Made by a program: the position numbers and the translations under genes | Part shown: positions 1 through 4,840 of the stretch, piece after piece | Position numbering within the stretch: position 1 is the first letter of the stretch | Layout: each line of letters starts with the position of its first letter | Source of the DNA: an uncultured Arcobacter sp. | GTDB lineage: Bacteria; Campylobacterota; Campylobacteria; Campylobacterales; Arcobacteraceae | Direction of reading: 5' to 3' | Length of the DNA stretch: 6,023 nt | Assembly: GCA_913062735.1 (NCBI GenBank) | Contig: CAJXWI010000174.1 | Location: forward strand, 1 to 6,023 | Notes under the pieces: generated by a model | Databases searched by the model: none | The model's input: the letters and a program-made list of their open reading frames with translations, nothing else | What the model was told of the DNA's origin: nothing

Positions 1-2
1 GT

Positions 3-413
3 ATTTATCAATATGATGCCCATGCCTGGGTAGAAGTTTGGCTTGAGGGACAAGGTTGGCAAAGAATAGACCCAACATCAGCTGTGGCACCTGAGCGAGT
101 TGAAAGTGGCTTATCCTCATTACTCCGTCAGCAACAAAGGGCACTTAATGATAGTTTTTTTAGTCTACATAACTATAAACACTTAACATGGCTAAATAGT
201 TTACGTTTACAACTCGATGCTTTGGATTATCAATGGACGCGCTGGGTGATAGGTTATTCGGTAAAACGACAATATGACTTTCTAAATCGCATATTTGGTC
301 AAGTTCAGTTTTGGAAATCTTTACTTGTCATTTTAGCGAGTTTAGTGACAGTTATGCTGATGTTATGGTGGTTTAACAATCTAGGTATTAATACTAAAGA
401 AAAAAAACTATAG
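3..413 (+). CDS. TgpA-type transglutaminase-like membrane protein, 3' fragment (also short at its C-terminus)
   Basis: The reading frame enters from the left edge and ends at TAG 411-413, giving 136 visible residues. The first residues carry the last two members of a transglutaminase-core catalytic triad: His in the AHAWVEVW segment (residues 6-13) and Asp in WQRIDPT (19-25). The nucleophilic Cys would lie upstream of the window. The next ~75 residues, with the conserved stretch around LDALDYQWTRWVIGY, match the TgpA/DUF3488 family linker, followed by one strong membrane helix (about 105-124). Family members usually have an N-terminal multi-helix membrane domain, a periplasmic transglutaminase domain, this helix and a cytoplasmic DUF4129-like tail. 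Here the protein stops about a dozen residues after the helix, so the tail is missing. The true start is outside the window. Base composition is richer in GC than from 660 onward, and the type is familiar from marine Gammaproteobacteria. The substrate is unknown. Confidence 0.85.
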   Translation: MYQYDAHAWVEVWLEGQGWQRIDPTSAVAPERVESGLSSLLRQQQRALNDSFFSLHNYKHLTWLNSLRLQLDALDYQWTRWVIGYSVKRQYDFLNRIFGQVQFWKSLLVILASLVTVMLMLWWFNNLGINTKEKKL

Positions 414-443
414 TAAATAAAGTTATTAAATTTCAAAAATCTT

Positions 444-1010
444 ATGTCTAGGTTTGGATCAGATACTCCGTTTATGCTTATTGCTAGATTGAAAGTACAA
501 GAAGATAAAGTTGCCGAATATCTAGCCCTTGCAGATAAAACAGATAAAGCTGTTGAAGCATCAGAGCCGGGAATGCTCCATCATACTTTTGACCAAGATC
601 CTGATGATCCTCTTCGTTTTGTATGGTCAGAATTTTTTAAAAATGATGATGAAAATTTAAAACCTTTTTATTATTCACATTATCTTTTAGCTAGGGAGAA
701 CTTTTTAGACAGTTATATTAAAATATCTGAATTTTTAGAAAATGATTTTAAAATGGCTAGAAAAAAAGAGTATTTTTCAATTTATTTAATTGTCTTAATA
801 TCAAAAAAACAGTATGTTAAAGCTAAAGAATTTTTAGAAGATAAAGAGTATAACTTTAAAGAAAAACTAAAACCTATTTGGTTTGCATTAATGACACTCA
901 TGCAAAAAGAATATCCCAATGAAATTAAAAAGATGGGTAGTGAGTTAGAAGAAAGTGTAAGTGATATCTTAAAACGAATTAAAAAACATGAAGAAGATGA
1001 CAATAGTTAG
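444..1010 (+). CDS. Chimeric ORF: truncated ABM monooxygenase domain joined to an Arcobacter-like helical-repeat C-terminus
   Basis: A frame of 188 residues made of two unlike parts. Residues 1 to about 66-69 read as the start of an antibiotic biosynthesis monooxygenase (ABM, dimeric ferredoxin-like) protein: FMLIARLKV strand, a helix with EYLALADKTDKAVEASEPG, then MLHHTFDQDPDDPLRFVWSE. A normal ABM protein is about 95-110 residues and would continue with a second helix and last strands; these are absent. From about residue 66 the protein becomes Lys/Glu/Phe-rich and all-helical. It ends in a segment (142-175, LKPIWFALMTLMQKEYPNE then KKMGSELEES) that resembles C-termini of Campylobacterota ATPase or TPR-like proteins. 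The base composition changes at the same place. No Shine-Dalgarno sequence precedes ATG 444. The stop overlaps the ribosome site of the next gene. Neither half is expected to be functional as found; the second half is probably the 3' end of a larger gene. The ABM call is fairly secure and the identity of the C-terminal family is tentative. Confidence 0.6.
   Translation: MSRFGSDTPFMLIARLKVQEDKVAEYLALADKTDKAVEASEPGMLHHTFDQDPDDPLRFVWSEFFKNDDENLKPFYYSHYLLARENFLDSYIKISEFLENDFKMARKKEYFSIYLIVLISKKQYVKAKEFLEDKEYNFKEKLKPIWFALMTLMQKEYPNEIKKMGSELEESVSDILKRIKKHEEDDNS
625..660. other. Probable recombination or assembly junction
   Basis: Left of about 630 the DNA is of mixed composition and encodes an ABM domain. 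Right of it the DNA is strongly AT-rich with Campylobacterota-like codons. The bases after TCAG at 627-630 are a low-complexity run of T, A and GATGAT, the kind of sequence where short homology could join two molecules or mislead an assembler. The break cannot be placed more precisely than roughly 631-655, because SE-aromatic-aromatic-KND would fit either parent protein. Confidence 0.6.
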
Positions 1011-1013
1011 GAG
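1009..1013 (+). promoter_or_regulatory. Ribosome binding site of the ElyC/YdcF-like gene
   Basis: AGGAG lies 5 bases before ATG 1019 and overlaps the TAG stop (1008-1010) of the preceding frame. This suggests translational coupling between the C-terminal half of the chimeric gene and its neighbour in the original Campylobacterota operon. Confidence 0.75.
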
Positions 1014-1018
1014 AAACA

Positions 1019-1723
1019 ATGGAATTTACTTTTATACTTAAAAAAATCATATCTGCTTTTTTAATGCCTTTATCTTTAGGACTTATTTTGGCGTTTATTG
1101 GTTTGATTTTTTTATATTTAAACTCTTATAAAAAAGCTAAAATTATTTTAAGCCTTTCATTTCTCTGGATATTTTTTATTTCCTATAGCCCAATATCTAA
1201 TAAAGTATTGGCACCCCTAGAAAATACTTATAAAAAAGTAAGTTTAGAGCAAAAAGCACAGTATATTTTACTTTTAGGAGGAGATTATGAAAGCAGAGCC
1301 TATGAAGCTTTGCGTTTATATTATTTAAATAAAGGCTCTAAGATTATTACTTCTGGTTATAAAGGAAGAGGTGAGGTCTCTGAAGCAATTATAAATGCTA
1401 ATAAATTAATCTCTTTGGGAATTCCACAAGGTGATATTTTAATTCAAGAATCACCAAAAGATACAAAAGAAGAAGCCCTAAGTGTAAAAGACATTGTAAA
1501 AAATGAAAAATTCTTTTTAGTGACGTCTGCTTATCATATGAAAAGAGCTATGAAAATTTTTGAAAAAGAGGGTTTAAATGTGATAGCTGCGCCTACACGT
1601 TTTTTAGTAAAAGACAGTTATTATTTATCTTTTCCTATGGCTTCTTCTTTAAATAAAACAGAAGTCTCTTTTCATGAATACTTGGGCCTTTTGTGGGAAG
1701 ATATAAAAGAACTTCTTAATTGA
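1019..1723 (+). CDS. ElyC/SanA/YdcF family (DUF218) membrane protein
   Basis: A 234-residue protein with two N-terminal membrane helices (about 13-34 and 39-58) followed by a DUF218 domain (about 80-225). Family marks visible are the first strand and loop YILLLGGD (82-89), the R in ESRAYEALRLY (91-101), the TSG turn (111-113), the ES-x(3)-DT-x-EEA block (144-153) and LVTSAYHMKRA (167-177), with a closing HEYLGLLWEDI. E. coli members of this group act in the envelope: ElyC in peptidoglycan and lipid-carrier homeostasis, SanA in barrier function. The two-helix N-terminus and C-terminal EYLG-W segment favour an ElyC-like protein over soluble YdcF. The biochemical reaction is unsettled for the family. 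The start is supported by a good AGGAG site. The stop TGA lies inside the -35 box of the following promoter. I infer a role in cell-envelope maintenance. Confidence 0.85.
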   Translation: MEFTFILKKIISAFLMPLSLGLILAFIGLIFLYLNSYKKAKIILSLSFLWIFFISYSPISNKVLAPLENTYKKVSLEQKAQYILLLGGDYESRAYEALRLYYLNKGSKIITSGYKGRGEVSEAIINANKLISLGIPQGDILIQESPKDTKEEALSVKDIVKNEKFFLVTSAYHMKRAMKIFEKEGLNVIAAPTRFLVKDSYYLSFPMASSLNKTEVSFHEYLGLLWEDIKELLN

Positions 1724-1748
1724 CAAAAGACTTAGCTTTTAGTATAAT
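1720..1748 (+). promoter_or_regulatory. Consensus sigma-70 promoter for the metal ABC importer genes
   Basis: TTGACA at 1720-1725 and TATAAT at 1743-1748 are separated by exactly 17 bases, so both hexamers and the spacing match the sigma-70 consensus. The -35 box overlaps the TGA stop of the upstream gene. Transcription would begin around 1754-1756, leaving a leader of only about 12-14 bases before the TTG start at 1768. Campylobacterota promoters usually keep the -10 box, often preceded by T-rich sequence as here (CTTTTAG), and lack a conserved -35, so a perfect -35 is notable. I saw no convincing Zur or Fur operator overlapping it. Confidence 0.75.
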
Positions 1749-1767
1749 TCGAAAAAAAGTGTAAAAT

Positions 1768-2514
1768 TTGAAAACGCTAATTAAAATTAATAATTTATCT
1801 TTTGCTTATGATAAAACACCTGTATTGGAAAATATTTCTTTAGAGATAAAGAAAAATGATTTTTTAGCCATAATAGGCCCCAATGGTGGTGGAAAAACAA
1901 CCCTAGTAAAACTCATACTTAAAATCCTAAAAAGTAAAAAAAATATGATTTCATATCATATTGATGATTCTGTTATTGGATATGTTCCCCAAAATACCAA
2001 TTTAAATTTGGACTTTCCTATTACTGCTTTAGAAGTAGTTTTAATGGGCCATCAAGTTAAAAAAAGAAGACTTTTTGGTTATTCAAAAGATGATATAGAA
2101 TGTGGAATGCATTCATTACGTCAAGTAGAGATGGCAGATTTTAAAGATTCAAAAATTGGTTCTTTAAGTGGAGGACAGAGGCAAAGAGTGTTTATCGCAC
2201 GTGCTTTATGCTCACATCCTGAAATATTATTCTTAGATGAGCCAACGGCCAGTATTGATGTAAAAGGTCAACAAGATGTGTATGACTTATTAGAAAATCT
2301 AAACAAAAATATGAGTATTATTGTTATTTCTCATGACATTTCTGTTTTGTTAAACTATGCAAAAAATGTAGCCCATGTGAATAAAAATTTGGTTTTCCAT
2401 TCTCTTGATAATGTATCAAAATCTTTAAACAACAAATCGGAACATTTATGTGAAGTAGAATTATTAAGTGCCTTAGGACAAAATATAAAACATGAGTGTA
2501 ATCATGAACATTAA
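1768..2514 (+). CDS. Metal ABC transporter (ABC-3/ZnuC-like) ATP-binding protein
   Basis: A 248-residue cytoplasmic ATPase that would power divalent metal import with the permease encoded next. All ABC motifs are intact: Walker A GPNGGGKTT (37-45), Q-loop Gln75, signature LSGGQ (133-137), Walker B ILFLDEP (153-159), D-loop SIDV (162-165) and H-loop His189. The segment after the Q-loop (FPITALEVVLMGH) is typical of the Zn/Mn/Fe family (ZnuC, MntB, SitB type). The C-terminus is rich in possible metal ligands (His226, Cys228, His242, Cys244, His246, His248), as seen in some ZnuC proteins. The start is TTG 1768: an in-frame TAA at 1762-1764 excludes anything upstream, and later starts would cut the conserved first strand. 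No clear Shine-Dalgarno site is present. The metal cannot be decided from sequence; zinc is slightly favoured. Confidence 0.92.
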   Translation: MKTLIKINNLSFAYDKTPVLENISLEIKKNDFLAIIGPNGGGKTTLVKLILKILKSKKNMISYHIDDSVIGYVPQNTNLNLDFPITALEVVLMGHQVKKRRLFGYSKDDIECGMHSLRQVEMADFKDSKIGSLSGGQRQRVFIARALCSHPEILFLDEPTASIDVKGQQDVYDLLENLNKNMSIIVISHDISVLLNYAKNVAHVNKNLVFHSLDNVSKSLNNKSEHLCEVELLSALGQNIKHECNHEH

Positions 2515-2528
2515 TATGCAGATTTTTA

Positions 2529-2534
2529 AAGGAG
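2529..2534 (+). promoter_or_regulatory. Strong ribosome binding site of the metal permease gene
   Basis: AAGGAG lies 6 bases before ATG 2541 in the 26-base gap after the ATPase gene. It contrasts with the apparent lack of such a site before the TTG start of the ATPase, so the two subunits may be translated at different rates from one message. Confidence 0.8.
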
Positions 2535-2540
2535 AGCAAA

Positions 2541-3344
2541 ATGCTTGAAGCCTTAAGTTATGAGTTTTTCCAAAATGCCTTACTTGCAGGTTTATTGCTT
2601 TCAATTATTTCAGGTGTCATAGGCTCACTAATTGTTGTTAACCGTATTACTTTTTTAGCAGGTGGAATTGCTCATAGTTCTTATGGCGGAATTGGTCTTG
2701 CCATTTACTTAGGTCTTCCTGTATTATTTGGCGCAACTGTTTTTGCAGTAATATCAGCTATTATTGTGGCTATTATTACGTTAAACAATAGAAACAAAGC
2801 AGACAGTATTATTGGTATTATGTGGGCAGCTGGTATGGCCATTGGTATTGTTTTTGTAGATTTAACCCCTGGTTATAATGTAGACTTAATGTCTTATTTA
2901 TTTGGGTCAATTCTAGCTGTTTCTTATAATGACATTCTGTATATGTTTGTTTTAGATGTTCTTCTTATTTCTTTGGTGCTTTATTTTTACAAAGAAATTC
3001 TTTCTGTTTCTTATGATGCTCAGTTTTCAAGTTTAAGAGGTATTAGTGTTAAATTCTTTTATACACTTATTCTTGTAATGGCTGCTTTATGTATAGTTGC
3101 AGCTATTAGAGTAGTGGGATTGATTTTGGTAATTGCTTTATTAACCATTCCTACGTATATTTCTTTAATGTACGTAAATAATCTTTCAAAAATGATGTTT
3201 TTATCTTCCTTTTTTGCTGCCTTATTTACTGTTATTGGTTTGTTACTGTCTTATTATTATGATATTAGTTCAGGTGCAAGTATTATACTTGTTTCTGTAT
3301 TTTGTCTGTTTTTTGCGAAAAGTATTGAAAAAATAAAACAATAA
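2541..3344 (+). CDS. Metal ABC transporter (ABC-3/ZnuB-like) permease
   Basis: A 267-residue inner-membrane protein with about eight to nine hydrophobic helices, normal for the ABC-3 family (ZnuB, MntC, SitC type). Recognisable family segments are FLAGGIAHSSYGGIGLAIYLG (38-58, matching the conserved AHxxxxG region), the DLMSYLFGSIL block (115-125), RVVGLILVIALLTIP (190-204) and SGASIIL (244-250) near the end. It would form the transmembrane channel as a dimer, taking metal from a periplasmic binding protein and driven by the upstream ATPase. It follows the ATPase by 26 bases in the same operon. The binding-protein gene that normally accompanies these two is not in the window on either side. 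The following gap contains a new promoter, so this is probably the operon's last gene. Confidence 0.92.
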   Translation: MLEALSYEFFQNALLAGLLLSIISGVIGSLIVVNRITFLAGGIAHSSYGGIGLAIYLGLPVLFGATVFAVISAIIVAIITLNNRNKADSIIGIMWAAGMAIGIVFVDLTPGYNVDLMSYLFGSILAVSYNDILYMFVLDVLLISLVLYFYKEILSVSYDAQFSSLRGISVKFFYTLILVMAALCIVAAIRVVGLILVIALLTIPTYISLMYVNNLSKMMFLSSFFAALFTVIGLLLSYYYDISSGASIILVSVFCLFFAKSIEKIKQ

Positions 3345-3353
3345 GAAAAAAAT

Positions 3354-3365
3354 ATTAGCTATAAT
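3354..3365 (+). promoter_or_regulatory. Candidate promoter (-10 box) for the CvfB-like gene
   Basis: TATAAT at 3360-3365 is preceded by ATTAGC, giving a T-rich-then-TATAAT arrangement like the promoter at 1743-1748 and usual for Campylobacterota. There is no recognisable -35 hexamer. The predicted leader to ATG 3404 is about 30 bases. The region is AT-rich, so a chance match is possible. Confidence 0.45.
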
Positions 3366-3378
3366 AAAGAAAAACAAA

Positions 3379-3392
3379 TTTACATTTGTAAA
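3379..3392 (+). repeat. Inverted repeat in the leader of the CvfB-like gene
   Basis: TTTACATTTGTAAA is a perfect dyad with 6-base arms and a 2-base centre. It lies just after the expected transcription start, 11 bases before the ATG. The small centre makes an RNA hairpin poor and fits a protein-binding operator better, but dyads of this size also arise by chance in such AT-rich DNA. Confidence 0.3.
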
Positions 3393-3403
3393 AACGGAAA
3401 AAC

Positions 3404-4237
3404 ATGGACCAAAGAATAGAATTAGGATTAATTAATACGCTTCGTATTGATAGAGTTACAGAACCAGGCTTGTATTTAATAGCAGAAGATGAAGAAGTAG
3501 TTTTACTTCCAAATGCATATATAACAAATGATATGCATGTAGGAAATGACATAAAAGTGTTTATTTACACAGATTCAGAAGACAGACTTATTTCAACTAC
3601 CTTAACTCCTAAAGGAATCTTAGGAGATATTGTTTCTGTTGAAGTAGTTGATTTACTTCCTTTTGGTGCTTTTGTAGATATTGATCTACCAAAAGATTTA
3701 TTAGTACCTAAAAACAAACAAAAATCAAGCTTTAGCGTAGGACAAACAAGAGTTGTTCGTATAGTAGAAGATGAACATACAGGAAGACTCATTGGAACTG
3801 AAAAGTTTTCTTTAGAAGATGCGCCTAAAACGTTCAAAAAAAATGATGAACTTGATGTGGTTGTTTATGCAAAAAGTCCTTTAGGATATAAGCTTGTTGT
3901 AAATGGAAAATACGAAGGTATGATTTTTCACAATGAAATTTTTGAAAACATTGAAATTGGAAGCTCTAAAAGAGCCTATGTTAAATATGTAAGAGACGAT
4001 GGGAAAATGGACGTTTCTTTGCAGAAAATTGGCGAAAAAAATGTTAATGATATTGAAGAAAAAGTTTTGGATATTTTAAAACAAAATGGTGGGGAGCTTG
4101 GATTTACTTACAAAAGTGATGCCGAAGATATTAAAGATGTTTTTGGAATTAGTAAAAAATCTTTTAAAGCAACACTTACTAAATTAATAGAAAATAAAAA
4201 AATTATATTAACTTCAAATACTATTAGTGTTTGTTAG
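3404..4237 (+). CDS. CvfB-family S1 RNA-binding protein
   Basis: A 277-residue cytoplasmic protein with the layout of the CvfB (YitL) family: three S1-like OB-fold domains and a winged-helix C-terminus. The first domain spans about 1-66, with PGLYLIAEDEEVVLLPNAY then DIKVFIYTDSEDRLIST. The second covers 70-138, with the typical S1 turn LLPFGAFVDIDLPKDLLVP. The third covers about 145-208, with YKLVVNGKYEGMIFHNEIF and DGKMDVSLQ. Residues 213-277 are predicted as a winged helix (VLDILKQNGGELGFTYKSD, then FGISKKSFKATLTKLIENKKI). Length matches the family (about 280-300). In Staphylococcus aureus CvfB binds RNA and affects virulence factor expression; elsewhere its targets are unknown, so an RNA-binding regulatory role is inference. 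ATG 3404 has only a weak GGA-containing site upstream. The thiol peroxidase gene follows after 14 bases and is probably cotranscribed. Confidence 0.88.
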   Translation: MDQRIELGLINTLRIDRVTEPGLYLIAEDEEVVLLPNAYITNDMHVGNDIKVFIYTDSEDRLISTTLTPKGILGDIVSVEVVDLLPFGAFVDIDLPKDLLVPKNKQKSSFSVGQTRVVRIVEDEHTGRLIGTEKFSLEDAPKTFKKNDELDVVVYAKSPLGYKLVVNGKYEGMIFHNEIFENIEIGSSKRAYVKYVRDDGKMDVSLQKIGEKNVNDIEEKVLDILKQNGGELGFTYKSDAEDIKDVFGISKKSFKATLTKLIENKKIILTSNTISVC

Positions 4238-4241
4238 GCAA

Positions 4242-4247
4242 AAGGGA
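4242..4247 (+). promoter_or_regulatory. Ribosome binding site that fixes the thiol peroxidase start
   Basis: AAGGGA stands 4 bases before ATG 4252. A TTG at 4231 is in frame and would add seven residues overlapping the preceding gene, but it would place this site inside the coding region and extend the protein beyond the family's usual N-terminus. ATG 4252 is therefore the start used here. Confidence 0.7.
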
Positions 4248-4251
4248 AACA

Positions 4252-4758
4252 ATGATTACAACTAAACTTAAAGGACAACTTGTTAACTTAAGTGGTAACT
4301 TATTAAATGTAGGTGATGCTGCTCCCTGTATCACTTTATGTACGCAAGATTTAAAAGATATACAAGTAGGTGGAAAAAAAGATTGTATTCAAATCATTGC
4401 ATCTGTGCCTTCTTTAGATACAGACGTATGTGCAGAAGAAACACGAAAATTTAATGAAAAAGCATCTTCGTTAAAAGGGGTAGAAGTAAGTGTTGTTTCA
4501 CAAGATCTGCCTTTTGCAATGGGACGCTTTTGTACAACAGAAGGCATTGAGCATATAAACATAGCTTCTGATTTTAGAGATAAGGCATTTTCTAATGCTT
4601 ATGGCGTTTTAATTGATGATTCTGTTTTAGAAGGTTTATGTGCAAGAGCTATTTTTGTTGTAAATACAAAGGGAATTATTGTATATAAAGAACTTTGTGA
4701 TGATATCACACATGAGCCTAATTACAAAAAAATATATGAAGCGATAAAAAACGCTTAA
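4252..4758 (+). CDS. tpx: Thiol peroxidase (Tpx, atypical 2-Cys peroxiredoxin)
   Basis: A 168-residue peroxiredoxin, the normal length for Tpx, that reduces H2O2 and organic (lipid) peroxides using thioredoxin. The peroxidatic site PSLDTDVC places the attacking cysteine at Cys60 with Thr57, and the resolving cysteine is Cys94 in DLPFAMGRFC. The partner arginine is Arg132 in the LCARAIFVV segment. SDFRDKAFSNAYGVLI (107-121) is a Tpx signature. Tpx forms an intramolecular Cys60-Cys94 disulfide during turnover. Unusually, there are five more cysteines (26, 30, 45, 130, 149), including a CxxxC pair at 26-30 and one directly before the active-site Ala-Arg. The protein has no signal peptide, so it is expected in the cytoplasm, although some Tpx proteins are periplasmic. 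It follows the CvfB-like gene by 14 bases, suggesting readthrough; no strong private promoter was seen. Confidence 0.95.
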   Translation: MITTKLKGQLVNLSGNLLNVGDAAPCITLCTQDLKDIQVGGKKDCIQIIASVPSLDTDVCAEETRKFNEKASSLKGVEVSVVSQDLPFAMGRFCTTEGIEHINIASDFRDKAFSNAYGVLIDDSVLEGLCARAIFVVNTKGIIVYKELCDDITHEPNYKKIYEAIKNA

Positions 4759-4796
4759 ACATATTGTTTTTAGTCAAGGATATTAAGATAAGAGCC

Positions 4797-4805
4797 TGAT
4801 ATACT
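4797..4805 (+). promoter_or_regulatory. Candidate extended -10 promoter for the NnrS-family gene
   Basis: TGA followed directly by TATACT (4800-4805) forms an extended -10 element (TGn-TATAnT). No good -35 is visible about 17 bases upstream. Transcription would start near 4812, giving a leader of about 30 bases before ATG 4841. The 82-base gap after tpx supports a separate transcription unit. Confidence 0.45.
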
Positions 4806-4812
4806 CCTTTAA

Positions 4813-4826
4813 ATGTTTTTTAACAT
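4813..4826 (+). promoter_or_regulatory. 5-N4-5 dyad, possible CRP/FNR-type operator upstream of the NnrS-family gene
   Basis: ATGTT-TTTT-AACAT is a perfect inverted repeat with the 5-4-5 geometry used by CRP/FNR-family regulators. The FNR consensus is TTGAT-N4-ATCAA, and Campylobacter NssR sites are TTAAC-N4-GTTAA. The half-sites differ from both. It lies at or just after the predicted start of transcription, a repressing position if the promoter call is right. The central T run means chance is a real alternative. Confidence 0.3.
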
Positions 4827-4840
4827 ATTTAGGATGTCTT

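Noticed and set aside
400..458. Continuation of the transglutaminase protein through a frameshift at the A-run
   Set aside because: Shifting by one base opens only about 15 more codons, which do not resemble a DUF4129 tail, so a simple single-base error does not restore the protein.
782..1003. Minus-strand ORF of 73 residues opposite the chimeric gene
   Set aside because: It is a Ser/Phe-rich mirror of an AT-rich Lys/Glu coding frame, with no ribosome site or recognisable domain.
1720..1770. Zur or Fur box over the metal importer promoter
   Set aside because: No inverted repeat close to known consensus sequences could be found by eye; the AT-rich stretches are not specific enough.
2324..2539. 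Minus-strand ORF of 71 residues opposite the end of the ATPase gene
   Set aside because: It lies opposite a well-supported coding frame and the permease's ribosome site, and has no recognisable domain.
3355..3837. Two minus-strand ORFs (65 and 90 residues) opposite the CvfB-like gene
   Set aside because: Both are antisense to a clear S1-domain protein and show no family features of their own.
4231..4251. Upstream TTG start for the thiol peroxidase
   Set aside because: It would overlap the previous gene and place the AAGGGA ribosome site within the coding region. ATG 4252 gives the family's normal length.
4746..4771. Possible terminator after tpx (AAAAAC / GTTTTT arms)
   Set aside because: The stem is nearly all A-T with a 13-base loop, overlaps the last codons of tpx, and is too weak to call a Rho-independent terminator.
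4776..4809. AAGGA ... TCCTT inverted repeat around the nnrS promoter
   Set aside because: The arms are only 5 bases and 24 bases apart, with mismatched inner bases; expected by chance.
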